Assembly (NCBI GenBank): GCA_032622095.1
Contig: CP136069.1
Location: 87,070,958-87,134,957, forward strand
Direction: 5' to 3'
DNA from: Siphonodentalium dalli
Lineage: Eukaryota; Mollusca; Scaphopoda; Gadilida; Siphonodentaliidae
Length of the DNA: 64,000 nucleotides
Below the pieces are notes generated by a model. That model saw only the letters and a list, made by a program, of their open reading frames with translations, was not told where the DNA came from and searched no databases. Within the stretch, counting starts at the first letter, position 1; each line of letters starts with the position of its first letter. The translations under genes and the position numbers were made by a program. Below, in pieces: positions 11,775 to 24,058 of the stretch.

Positions 11775-12268
11775 AGGCACGTGCGGCCTTAATTGTCGGA
11801 AATATTCATATTTGTTCCAAACACCGTAAACAGAAAAACATTAAAACGCATACAGTTCCGTTCATATATACCATGACCATCGCGTAAACAGCATGTTATC
11901 ATAAAGATTTACTATATTTTACATAAGCAAGAGCCTGATTGTGTTACAGAAGACAGCCTAATGCTGCTGGCTAATCACACACAAATGGCATAAACGCTCT
12001 TTATTCGTTCCATAACAGGAATTCACCCACAAAGAACGCTCTTTATGTTTACCATCATAATATAAACAAACACCAGAAAAGTAACTTTTTATGCTGTTGT
12101 TTACATAACAATGGTCAAACATATGATCATAACATACTGTTTATGCGATATTTCTTATTTGTTTACGGACAAAGTCTATCTACATTTTGATGTTCTTTCT
12201 GTTTGTGGCGGTTTTTGACGGGTGGATATATTTTCACAGGATACCCACCGCCAAGGCCGCACGTGCCT
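11775..12268. mobile_element. TTAA-flanked MITE, family 1 (copy 1)
   Basis: The element begins AGGCACGTGCGGCCTT and ends with the exact inverse, with TTAA on both sides (11771-11774 and 12269-12272). TTAA duplications occur in piggyBac and Kolobok elements. The AGG start, rather than CCY, favours a Kolobok-like origin, which is inference. The interior holds AACGCTCTTTATT (inverse of the AATAAAGAGCGTT motif discussed in the findings) and no ORF. Confidence 0.8.
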
Positions 12269-12272
12269 TTAA

Positions 12273-14855
12273 AGGTATGAAGGCCTTGGTGGGTATCATG
12301 TGAACATATTTCCACCGCTACAAACGAAATAATATTCAAATATAGACAGACTTTGTTAATATACAAATGAGAAATATCTCATAAACATTATGTTATAGTC
12401 GTAAATTTGCCGACTGTTATGTAAACAAAGCATAAAAAGTTACTTTCCTGGTGTTTCTTTATATTATGATGGTAAACATAAAGAGCGTTCTTTGTTGCTC
12501 AATTCCTTATTTGGAAATAATAAAGAGCGTTTATACCATTTGTGTGTGATTAGCCAGTAGCATTATGCTGCCTTCTATAACACAATCAGACTCTTGTTTA
12601 GGTAAAATTTAGTAGGTCTTTATGTAAGCATGATGTTTAAGGGATTACAGTGCTCATGAAACAACAAAACTCTATCGGAAAGCCACCCCTATTGTGGTCA
12701 CAATAATCCAAGTCCCATAAAAATCGCGTAATAATTAAGCCGAGAAATAAATAAATAATACCGCCACCGGTTGTCGGCTATCTCCGTCGCAAAACCTCGC
12801 ATGACGTCAAGCGAGGTAAACTAATTAAAAACACGGAATCGGAGTTATTTGTGTCTACCTATATGACGATGGAAAATCCGGAATAGACATCAGCTCGTGA
12901 GCGTGATGGAATTACTGCGGGGCATATCAATAGCATTGTGTACACATGGTTAATTGTCATCGCGCGGTGAGTTATATTCACTTGTGATTTGTCTTAAGCG
13001 CTGTTTGGAAAGTTATTGTTTTGACCAAAAAACTATAGAAGGCCGATTGAGCGGGGTAGGTAACACTTTCGTGTCAAAAATAAAGCTTATAAAAACATGA
13101 GCAGGCATGTGAACTCTATTCGGGCGCGTGTTCACGATGTTGTTTTAATTTTCCGTATATATGCCCCGAGTGTCCCGTATTTAGGTATAATGCTGTATTC
13201 ATTTCCAAACGATGTTCGTTTACGTGCCATTTGGCGGCATTTCTGTGGGAAACCCGTTGCGCAATCATCAGAAACCGATTACATATACCAAATAAAGAGC
13301 GTTTAATTTGACAAGTCAGTCATGGTTACGAATACATACAATTGCAGTTAAAGTGGAGAGTATGTTGAATAAATCACGATAACAACTATTCTTAGTCGAT
13401 TCCCCATTTCCTTCACCATGGCTCCATAAAGAGCGTTCCATGTTAAGAGTTTTCCTAATATGGTACGAATAAAAAGAGTTTAATAAAGCGGAAATTGCTA
13501 TGACTTGGAAGGATATATAAAGCATGCATATCGGAAGATCGTGTACATGTATTGACCTGTATTGGTGTAATCATTAAAAAAAATCACGATGACAACTGTT
13601 CTAAGTCGAGTCCCTTTACCTTGACGCAATAAAGAGCGTTCACTATTACGATATATTGCGAATAAAGAGCACTTGAATATGTGATTCCATATTAAACCGG
13701 ATTATTATCCCTCCTTCAAAAGGTGTTATATATGATTGGATGTTTATAACCCTATTGTTATGCGTAATTGCCACATAGAGGTCGATTTATGACCTGGATA
13801 TTCAATAGACCGCATCGCTAGAGTGCTAATTTAATAGGTCAATAACGATGCATAGATGTAGTGAATTTCCACCAGTGACAGTCGGCTAGATTGTTTTGGG
13901 GTGGGGGAAGCAATATTCCGAAATATATATAAACACCATATTGCCCAAATAATTACATGATTCATAACCAAGGAAAAATGAACATATCATATTGGTAATG
14001 AATGACTTGATTATAATTGATTAAATCCGACAGCAATAAACCAATTGTGTGTTGTTTTACCGCGTTACGATAATTAAAACGAAACGCTCTTTATTGACAC
14101 ACGACTAATGTCATCTGGAAATTGGAATGTTTACGAGATGATAATTGCCTAATAACTGTGCAAGTCTCCGCGTATATATGCAATCTTGATATGCATATAT
14201 AATATAACTTGGACTATTCCGGTAACGAAAAAATATATATAAACACGAGCACGCGTTTATATAGATAAATGCGCGCAAAACTGAATAATATACGGGCATG
14301 GCTTTATAGTAACAACACATCGCGATACATATAATAATAGTAATAATAACACGATAAAGATCGACATTTAATTACGAGAAAGGCGATGTTTCGGCGAAGT
14401 TTTGCATTCGCAGTGTGATAACGCGACAATCGTCAAAGGCCGCGATCGACTACATGCAAACTTAAAATACCGCCGTCGCGTATCTATGCGTTGTCAATGA
14501 GTTACCACGTGATCGATCACGTGCTATGCTTCTGTTTACATGTGACAATCACGTGATCGGGCTGATGATCACGTGACTTCGTCTACAACAAAATCTTCGG
14601 CTAACTTCGGAATTTTTTTGAATCGTTATAAAAATAACGATTGGCGGCCGAATATTAGATTATATGCGCCCAATGGACATTTTATATATATATTATCGGT
14701 ATATTGAAAGAAAATAATATTGTTTTTTTCAGGACCGTATTCCTTTAAGGGATAGTGATCGTATATTTGAACCAAAATGTATGCGTTTTAATATTGATCT
14801 GTTTACGGTGTTTGGAACAAATATTTTCGACAACTAAACCCTCTCGTCCCTTTAA
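12273..14855. mobile_element. Longer diverged relative of TTAA family 1, head to head with copy 1
   Basis: Starting directly at the TTAA of copy 1, this segment reads as its inverse: GGCCTTGGTGGGTATC, AGACAGACTTTGTTAATATA, TTATGTAAACAA, then AATAAAGAGCGTTTATACCA. The opposite end at about 14790-14855 again matches the family terminus (TGTTTACGGTGTTTGGAACA and then CGTCCCTTTAA). The roughly 2 kb between holds six spaced copies of the AATAAAGAGCGTT motif and a cluster of CACGTG sites at 14506-14575. No transposase ORF was seen. The outer limits are judged from terminal similarity and a TTAA at the right end. Confidence 0.6.
14506..14575. promoter_or_regulatory. Cluster of four CACGTG palindromes
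   Basis: CACGTG occurs at 14506, 14518, 14550 and 14570, in contexts like ATCACGTGAT and GATCACGTGAC. CACGTG is the canonical E-box of bHLH-ZIP factors (Myc/Max, USF, MITF/TFE). Four sites in 70 bp is well above chance. There is no gene next to it, and the cluster lies inside a repeat, so regulation of a host gene is speculative. Confidence 0.35.
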
Positions 14856-14859
14856 TATA

Positions 14860-16230
14860 ATTAATATAACATCCCTCATCCAATAATCTCCAAATTGCAT
14901 ATCTAATTTCAATCCTAGTTACACATCACACCGCCCCTCATCATTTGCCAATTGTACACCCTTTTTTGCTGCTTCTGTTGCAACTGCTCAATTTCTTTAA
15001 AAATTATTGAAAAAATGGTCCTCCGGTCTGCGACATTTACCTCCGATTTAGTTTTTTCGATCATCGGTCCACACCAAAATTGAGCACACGTCCCTATATA
15101 ATATACCTATTTAAACCGAGTATACACGGTGGTGTAATAGAAGAACCATTAATTTAACCGTAACCGTAGCATATTTCCACGTATACGTGTACGTTTTCAC
15201 GACAAATCCCCGCTGATCTGTTATTAATGAACCAAACAATTAACATGTCAACACACTCTGGCCCGCCAATGCTACAGTGTATAAACGTAACGGGGCAAAT
15301 ATGCATATTATATTGACAGCTAACGAGAACATTCATCACCAATAATCTGCTCACCCCTTTCAGTCGATACGATAGAAACTAAACGATTTGTTACTTCTAA
15401 TTACCCGTACTTAATTACACTACTTGCGTGTTAATAAAGTACGACACCCCCCCCCCCCCCAATCACAACTAAAGGTGAAACATGGGATTTAGAACATTAA
15501 TATTCACTCTTACACAGTTCCACATTCAAGGTGTGTCTTGTGTAATCGTATGACAGTTGTAACGTTGTGAAACCGCAACCGAACTGAATTATTCTATTGC
15601 TAAATAGTTCATGGGTGACCTGATGCATGCATCTTAGTTTTCTTGTATATTATGTTATTTGTGCGTTTGCATCAGCACCGGCCATTTTGTATGCATGGTA
15701 CTCACCAACTTCGAAACCACGTGATTCCCGAATGTGGACGATGCCATGGACGGTCTATACCAGGACAGACCTTTTAGATGACGTAAAAATTATCGCGAGC
15801 TAATTTTCTCTATAACGCGCGTATCGATAGGAAATTAAATGTACGACCTTGATCATTAAACGATAAAACTACAAATTGTTGATTTTCAATTGCGAGTTCT
15901 GTTCCCTTTCCCCAAATAGACGCAATATTGTCAATATATAGTAAGTCTGAACGCCCCGGCGTTGTGGTATCAAGGTAATGGTTGTTCCAAGCATTGAAAC
16001 ATACTTTAGAAAGTGTGTAATAAATGGATGAATATTATTATTATCGTTAAGTTCTACAAAGCTCAACCCAGGTACGCTAGTGATCATGTGCTCTAACTCG
16101 GATGCGCCGGTACATATAGCAGGTGGATGTTGACCCTTCAGCGGAAGGAACCAGAAGCGAGAGCAATTTAAGTATATCTCTGGATCATACAACTTTGAAA
16201 ATTAATTACATTTCATTCAAAATGTCGCAA
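14860..16230. other. No gene seen
   Basis: AT-rich, with a C run at 15447-15461. Bases 15680-15760 repeat (inverted) the fragment at 3330-3415. Nothing else is supportable. Confidence 0.4.
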
Positions 16231-16234
16231 ACAT

Positions 16235-17515
16235 CTCGTCATATAGCGAAATTACAGCCCCCAAATGCATAATTTTCCGAAATTTGGTTGGCATGGCAAC
16301 TTTCGCAATTTGGTGGTATCTACCTAAAAGTTCAGAAAGATTTATAGATGATCACACATACCGTATGAGTTGTCAAGCGGAGAATTCTGCCATGACAAAT
16401 GGTCTGACCCAAGAATTAAATTAAAGCATAAATTGCTATACAATGATACAAAAGTATTTAACGTTAGACAACGGGGGTTTGGCGGCCCTTTTTGGTGTAA
16501 ACAGTATTTAGTCCATATTATTCGTATATTACAAAACACAAGACAAAGATTAATAGTGATGATATGAAAGGCATTCGACAACAAGCTTTAAGCTTTTGGG
16601 AGTCGTTTCCGATTGGCGTATGACAAGGTCCATCATGTGAGAGTGATTTTAAAACATTTCAGATTGTTTCAAGTAGATGGGGGCTTCAGGTTTTAAATTG
16701 TTGACGTTTTATCGCGTGTACTATAGTCTACTCACAGGATGGGCCGGTTCGATAGGTGTTTCAAGATAAGGTAGTTTCATATGGAATGATTTGGGTTATG
16801 TGGGAGTATGTTGGAAGGGTATGGCGGTTGTCAGATGAATATAAAATAGATTTATATGGAATTATTTTGTTTATGTAAGAATAGTTTAAGGGGTTAAGGT
16901 GGATGTCGGATATGATAAGGGAAGTGTTAAGTGGCATGATGAAATATCTTGTTGGCAGTACAGGGGATTTTGAGGAGTGTGGATAATCTGTTGTGTCAGA
17001 TGATGCACTGGTTGGGAATCTGACCTTGCTTCCAATCCAACGTCACATCATTATGGGACGCACTTGTATTGTCTATTCTTCTAAGCTGTATAACATACCG
17101 TGATAATAAGTTGCTGTGGTTTTGCAATATGTGTAATCCATTATCGTATCTTATAGCTGACTAACATTAATGCGTTTAATATCAATGAGTGTGTGGCTCA
17201 GCGGACAATTATTATTTGAATGACGCCCTCTGTTGGTGATGGGTGATTTTCGAGCAAGGCTAGTTCCAGATGTTGGCAAAATATACCTCGATCATTTAAC
17301 GTTGGATACTGTAGCGAAATTACACCCCCAAACGCACATTGTCCCGAAAATCGGTTGCCATGGCAACCGGTCATAATTTGGTCGTATCTACCCAAAATTT
17401 CTGAAAGATATACAGACTACGGGTGATCACCCATATAGTATGAGTCGTCACGCGGAGAATTCTTCCATGACAAATGGTCTGGCCCAGCATTAAGTAAACG
17501 CATACATTTCTATAA
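16235..17515. repeat. Direct repeat pair of about 210 bp, 1.07 kb apart
   Basis: Bases 16242-16440 (from TAGCGAAATTACAGCCCCCA through GCGGAGAATTCTGCCATGAC to AATGGTCTGACCCAAG) recur at 17312-17510 (TAGCGAAATTACACCCCCAA through GCGGAGAATTCTTCCATGAC), about 80% alike by eye. The sequence between has no gene. The second copy leads into the ORF1 fragment at 17575-17735, so the pair may belong to a retroelement. Confidence 0.7.
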
Positions 17516-17574
17516 AAGTAGGCATTTCTGCAAACAATCTCGTCTGTGAGTAATGTTTTCCCAAAAGACTCACG

Positions 17575-17735
17575 TCCCAAACGAGTTAAGATTCGTACAA
17601 TCCTTATGGTCATGACAAGAACTAGAAGAATGTTTCTGGCCATGTCCATACCCCTGACATTTAAAGCATCAGGTCAGAAGATAACTGTTCAACTGAACTT
17701 TTTGACCATCAATTGTCTTCCGTAAATCACAAACA
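17575..17735 (-). pseudogene. Fragment of LINE ORF1 (gag-like)
   Basis: This stretch matches, at the DNA level and in the same orientation, parts of the ORF1 gene at 21251-21996: AAGATTCGTACAATCCTTAT, GCCATGTCCATACCCCTGAC, ATTTAAAGCATC and GGTCAGAAGATAACT. About 120 bases present in the better copy are missing between the last two blocks. It is a deleted remnant and encodes nothing usable. Confidence 0.7.
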
Positions 17736-17876
17736 AGAGAGAGGGAGAGCCGCTTATTGGCCCAATCCTGATTGGTTTAACAGACTTCTATTGTCCAGCA
17801 ATGCTTTGTAGTGTTTTATAAATGACAACGATGGAAGGTCTTTTCACACGTAGCCGACTTTCCTAGAGCTAATACT

Positions 17877-20280
17877 ATGATTAATGAAATTGATTGGCAT
17901 AAATTATTGGCTCCTTCTTTGGATATTGACCATACAGTGCAAACTTTTACAGACATCTACATTAACATAATGAAAACTTGTATCCCACACAAAGAAGTGA
18001 TAATCAGACGAAACGATAAACATTGGTTTACATCAGAATTAAGAACCGCTATTCGTAAGCGAGACAAACTTAGACGCGCGGCTATCCGCACTGATAAAAT
18101 TAACGCTTGGGCGAAATATAAATCAATGATAAATAAAGTTAACAATATGAAAAAACACGCAAAACTTGAATGTGAAAGCAAATTGGCAGACTTATTCCTA
18201 TCGTCTAGTAACCCGAAATTTTTCTGGCAAACGGTTAAATATATTTTGAACAAAAATCCAAATAGCGTTATTCCACCTATCAAATCACCAAATGGTAATC
18301 TTATAATTGATGATTATGAAAAAGCAAATATTTTAAATGAGACGTTTATAAAAAATTCCTCTCTCGATGCGTCACACTGTAAACTACCAAGCCTTATATA
18401 TAAATGTTCTGATAAGATATCAGAAATTGAATTTGAAGACGTGGATAGTATACATGCTATAAAAAGCTTAAAGGTCATGACGGTATAACTACAAAAATGC
18501 TGAAAGAAACTGTCTATACTGTTGTTGTGCCACTCAAAATAATTTTCACCAAATCTCTTTACTTGAAATCTTTTCCTGCTGAGTGGAAAAAGGCAAATGT
18601 TATCCCGATTCATAAAAAAGATGACCGCTCAAATCCAGGAAACTATCGTCCTATATCCTTATTACCATGTTTATCTAAAAATTTTGAGAAGATTATTTTG
18701 AAATACTTAATGTCTCATTTCGATAACAATGAATTGTTGTATAAGCATCAGTCTGGTTTTGTGCCTGGCCATTCAACTACTTTTCAATTAATTGACTTAT
18801 ATCATTCCCTGTGCCAGTCTCTCGACAACAAACTTGTGACTTGTTCTATATTCTGTGATATTTCTAAAGCGTTCGAAAGAGTCTGGCACACTGGTCTGAT
18901 ACACAAACTTAAAGAATATGGAGTTGAGGGAGACCTTTTATTGTGGATTAGTGACTATATATCAAACAGAAAACAGTGTGTGGTCGTTTCTGATGCCGCG
19001 TCTGACTATATGTATCTCCACACAGGAGTCCCTCAAGGACCTATATTGGGGCCTTTCTTATTTCTTGTATTTATAAATGATTTGTCTGATACAATTCTTT
19101 CTTTTACGCGTATGTATGCTGATGACACTTGTTTCACGAATGCTAGTCCTTCGATTGAAGAAACCAGCTCTAATCTATCGGCCGATCTTGATCGTATCTC
19201 TGCTTGGGCTAAACAATGGCTTGTAAATTTTAATCCAGACAAAACAAAGGCAATCGTGTTCTCTTTTAGACCCTCCAGTACAAATGTCATGGATTTGTCA
19301 CTGGATGACTCCGCCATAGAAATTGTCTCATCTCATAGGCATCTAGGAATTGTTCTACAATCAAACCTGGACTGGGATATCCAAATAAATAATATGTGTA
19401 AGAGTGTAGCATCAAGACTATCACAACTAAGAAAGTTGAAATATTTTTTGAATAGACGCACACTTGAGATTATGTATAACGTTTTCATTCTCCCTTTAAT
19501 GGACTACGGTGATGTCATCTGGAATAATGCACCAGCATACCGCCTCAGTAAATTAGATGATCTACATTACGATGCAGCACGAATTGTCAGTGGTGTCACT
19601 AGATCTGTCACAAACGCTAACTTATTGCTTGAACTTGGTTGGAATACTCTCCAACAACGCAGTGACTGGCATAAATTACGTCTCACTTATCAAATGATGA
19701 CTAATCATGCACCATCCTATATACTAAACAAAATCCTTCCAACAACTGGCGACATAACGGACAACAGATATAAGTTCAGAAATCCAAACTTTGTTAGACA
19801 TTTTGTACCAGGCTCTCAGCATACAAATAGTAGTTTCCTTCCTTCCATGATTTCGATATGGAATGGCCTAGAAAAAATAGCACAACAAAGCGCATCAATT
19901 AATACCTTCTCTAATCTTGTAAACCCACAATTTGGGACACTTAAACCACCAATGTTTTATTCTAGCGGCAAAAGGAAAGCTAACATATTGTTATGTAGAC
20001 TTCGAAATAAATGCAGCGATTTGAATGGGGACAAATGTCAAAATCACGTAATAAGTAGTAATAAGTAATATGTAGTTGTGGCTACCTAAACGAGGACGCT
20101 GATCATTACTTTTTCACTTGCCCCTATTATCGAACAGAAAGGGCCAACATCATGTTGCTGATCTACTTTGTGGATCAGTCTCACTTTCCAATGAAGGAAA
20201 TTACCAATTGTTCGCAGCTGTCCAAAAATATATTATAAACTCATTGCGATTTGGCGATGAACAGATGCACTACATTTAGT
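17877..20280 (+). pseudogene. 5'-truncated LINE reverse transcriptase with one frameshift
   Basis: Two plus frames, 17877-18488 and 18497-20068, form one protein. The first is the endonuclease-to-RT linker (KHWFTSELRTAIRKRDKLRR, then PKFFWQTVKYILN). The second is the reverse transcriptase: WKKANVIPIHKKDDRSNPGN, YRPISLLP, CDISKAFERVWHTGL, TGVPQGPILGPFLFLVFIND and the catalytic YADDT, then thumb (DKTKAIVF, HRHLGIVL) and the region downstream. Past the stop at 20066, a Cys/His tail (CGYLNEDADHYFFTCPYYR) reads on at 20075-20135 after another frame change. The frames join if one base is restored near 18472, where SLK runs into GHDGITTKMLKE. The endonuclease is absent, so the copy is dead on arrival or eroded. 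The layout fits the Jockey/CR1 group; exact clade needs a tree. AATAAA occurs at 20555. Confidence 0.9.
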
Positions 20281-20299
20281 GAACATTATCATTAAACAT

Positions 20300-21240
20300 A
20301 TGATATAAAACTATCTTCCCTTTCCCCATACCAATCTTGAACATTCCATATTGTATTTGTGTATTTTGTCAGATTTCTTTTTGTATTGTGGTCAACATTT
20401 ATGTACTTAAATTTTTCATCTGTGCATCACCATCTTTTTCCCGGGGAGAGGAGCTCCACCTAAGTTGTTATAACTTGTGCTCCAATCCCTATTCGCTCAT
20501 CCTACATTATTGTGTTATAAATATGTTTTGTTTGATATGTTAATATGGGATGATCAATAAAATATGAAACAACATGTGGGTCAAAGCCAAGAACCAAGTG
20601 CTGAGGGAATACCATAGCATCAATGGAACTTGGTGAGTCATCATTCTGACGAGCAATACGTTGGTTTTTATGAGTTGCCATAAAAAAAATAGACAACTAG
20701 CCCAGCAGCCGCCGTGGACTACACTTCGAATTCTGGTCGGGTCAAAGACTGGTACATAGCTGAAGCCGTGACCCGTTTAGCCACTGCATAAAGCAGCCTC
20801 TCGGTACCACTCCACAGTGAGACAGGCGTGAACAACACAGGATTCAACACTCACCAGGACGAACGCAACAGACAGGAGAGAACAGAAAACAATACTTCAA
20901 ATCAGACGAATTATACAACATATAACAAAAATTGAATCTGAAACACTGTGGAGAGGCGTGACTAGCCGATTGATTGAGCCGGGTCAACCCAACTATCCGT
21001 CTTGAAGAGAAAGAGGACCATGAGCTAAGCCGTATCCGCAGGTCGATGCCTCACGTGATACGACCGTCCTAGTACCTCCAGGACTCCCACAACACACCTC
21101 ACTGGATGCACACCTCGGCAAACAGGGTGCCACATTGGGGGATTATTACCCCTCGCATTGGGGCGATAGGCCTAATCTACTCCGGGCCCACACGGGGGAT
21201 CATGTGGTCAAATATTGAAAGCTGAAAGATGTACCTCTCT
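20300..21240. other. No gene seen; probable LINE-flanking sequence
   Basis: GC-richer than its surroundings at 20700-21200. It lies between a plus-strand RT and a minus-strand ORF1, and may be untranslated sequence of the latter element. No domain was recognised in either orientation. Confidence 0.35.
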
Positions 21241-21250
21241 TTTTGGGAGT

Positions 21251-21996
21251 TTACAAGAAAGACTTAGGCGATCTTCGTTTCGAAGCAACGTGCGATTTTT
21301 CTATGGGAACAATAGGATCAACATGCATAGATTGTTTCGGAGGAAACGTCTCAATGGCAGAAGCTGTATCCATAACCTGCGCTTCAGGTTCTAAAACAGG
21401 AATATCAGTCGCCTCAACTTGTGTTGCTGGTAATACAATGACGAGTTTGGTTTTACTCTGAGTGCTGGCATCAACACACTTGTAGATACGATTGCTGAGA
21501 TTGTGGCATGTGGAATGGATGGTCGAGGACCAACTATTTTCTTAGCATCTATATATGACAGATGCTTCTCAGCTTTAGATCGTTGAATCTTGAATTCATA
21601 GTCCCAAATGGGACATGAGCGATCTATTACAGCATGCGAATCCTGACAGTTTGAAATTTTTTTAAGATTCGTACAATTCTTATGATCATAACCAGGACTA
21701 GAACATCGTGCACACATGGTTTCTTTATTTTTACAATGTTCTTGGCCATGGCCATACCCCTGACATTTAAAACATCGCAATGTGTTTGGAACAAATGTGC
21801 TTAAATCCATCTTCATATATCCAACCTTCAATGTCGGTGGATGTTCGCATCTGTTTAAGGTCAGAAGATAACTATTCAGAGGAACTTTTAGTCCATCGAC
21901 AGTCTTTGTAAATCTACGGACTTCTGTAACTTCGCCAATATTTCTGATTCCGAAGAAACTAAATCCAATCACGGAAACTAAGTTACGTTTTTTCAC
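21251..21996 (-). pseudogene. LINE ORF1 with three zinc knuckles (gag-like)
   Basis: The minus-strand frame 21996-21391 encodes a gag-like nucleic-acid-binding protein. An upstream region ending GYMKMDLSTFVPNTLRC leads into CFKCQGYGHGQEHC (CCHC), then CARCSSPGYDHKNC (CCHC) and a third Cys/His group NCQDSHAVIDRSC. This arrangement is typical of ORF1 in Jockey-clade LINEs, where it packages the RNA. Near 21460 the frame breaks; the neighbouring frame continues (VIVLPATQVEATDIPVLEPE) to a stop at 21251. The start is also damaged: the frame opens within a few codons of an upstream stop at about 21998. No ORF2 follows on the minus strand. Confidence 0.85.
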
Positions 21997-21999
21997 ATA

Positions 22000-23630
22000 T
22001 CAGCAGCCAGAAAAGTGCCTTATAAATGAGAATAACCCTGACGTGGTCTTATGGAAGTTTATAACAAAAAGTTATTTCCGTAGACCCGCCTCTATTTTTC
22101 CCCTTTACCGGAAACATCACTACGTGTTTAAGACCTATAATAGCATAATCCGATCCAAATCTAAATTAAGTCTTGATATCTTTTTGTCAGCATCGTGGGA
22201 TAACATTCATTTGTTTCATCTACGGTAATATATACTGTTTATATAGAATCTCAGAGCTTTGGTTGGTTATGAAACTAGATTCAGGAACATAAATATTACC
22301 ATAATTACCGGTATTTGGTAAAGACTTGTGAACCTAAGTCACAGATTTGAGATTTGAGATTTTAAAGCCTGTGTATGGATTAAAATATTAAATTGCCGGA
22401 TAATCCATTACCGTGTGGTCGCCTTTCAACTAAAAAAGGATCTTAAATATAAAAATTTCACAATAAAATGTCACTCAGCGGTTAAAAATAGGGTCGGTCG
22501 GGTTAACGGAAACAAAGATCTAGGCCTATCAGCTTTCAATGAACAATAATGCACGTCACGATAATTACAGGTATAAACATCTGGGTATGTTTATTTTGAA
22601 ATTTGTGAATATTTCGTGTTTCAAGTGCTGCAAATTTCATGGCGTTTCAGGGGCATGTTTTGGTGTATTAGTTCAATGACATTTTTGTGGCACTTGGGGC
22701 CATTTTAGGACTTCTATAAACACATTTAATGATGTCCAGTAAATGAACTAAATCACTACTGATAGTAGTACCATGACGCCTCACGAGACACTGCGTTGTT
22801 TGTGTCTGACCAGTGCTTATGCATAGCACAAACAAAATGTAAGCTTTGGAATGTTACTGATGGTGATACGAAAAATGTCCAGACATCAAATGGTTAATTA
22901 TATAAACTTAGACACTGAAATTGCTAACGTTTCGGAAAGCCACCCTGTATTATAACTCATAACATGTCTTTCTTTTGCATGTGTTCTTGTGGACTGGGTC
23001 ACTCCCAGAATACAACATAATCGAGATGCTGCAGAGAAATGGAGAAGGTCAGCACTAAGATTTACGACGTTGATCGTGTGACGAAGAAACACTCCTGCAT
23101 CACAGACTCTGGTGCATTAAAGAGATTTGTTTCTGAACCCGTGGGTGTTGGAATCCCAACAGCATTACCTAAAAACTTATGCGGGACCTATATATAGACA
23201 GATATATAGACATGTTGCGTATCGACAGTTTGTTAGATAGTGCTGGGGATTTTGCGGGAAATTCATCAGAGTCCCTGTTCCGGTGTGCGTCTAATCTTCT
23301 GTAAAAGCCAGATTTCCCGTTGATGCTTACACTGGATTGGACTGATCCAGAGATAACAATAAAATGGCTTAAAGTGCCCAAAGTTTAGTGTCATTCACAA
23401 CATGCGATATAATTCAGATGCTGTAGAGAAATGGGGAGAGTTTGTGAAAAGTTGAAATCTTATATCTATCTACTTAAATTTTCTAACTTATAATAGGGAT
23501 GACAGCAAATTTGTTTTGAAGTTCGCATCATAGTTTACATGACTGGCGCCATTAAACAGAGACTTGTTCCAAAACGGAATGGTGCTCATCAAAATCATCT
23601 GATTATAGTACAATTTCATCTATTTCTGCT
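22000..23630. other. No gene seen
   Basis: AT-rich intergenic sequence without recognisable domains. Two similar short words (AACTCATAACATG / ATGCTGCAGAGAAATGG and CACAACATGCGAT / ATGCTGTAGAGAAATGGGGA) at 22955-23045 and 23395-23435 suggest an old duplication. Confidence 0.4.
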
Positions 23631-24058
23631 GGTTTTTACAGGGTTTTCACAGGTGCTTAAAGTCATTAAAAGTGCTTGAATTTGATTTTCTATTTTCAAG
23701 GCCCTTAAAACTGCTTAAATTCTGACCCTAATACCACTCAGGTCATTAAAAGTGCTTAAATTCTGGTATAAGACCGGGCCTGGGGAATAAACAACAAGGC
23801 ATGGGCGGTCTTATACCTAGAAAACTGTTAACATCGCCGATATGATCGTAAAAATCGAACGGAACGTTGCGGCGGAAGTGAGGGAGACATCGCGTAATCG
23901 CTAAAAATAGCATCGTTTCCGATACGTACGATTTTTCAATAGTACGAAACTGTGTGCTCTCCGCAAAGCATATGTAAGCTTCACTCTGATTGGAGGGAAA
24001 ATTTACACCAGCCAATCATGTAAGTTAATAGAAAATTTAACCGGCTGAACAAATAAAT

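Noticed and set aside
16235-17515. Direct repeats considered as LTRs of a retrovirus-like element
   Set aside because: No TG...CA borders, primer-binding site, gag-pol frame or target duplication between them; only 1.07 kb apart.
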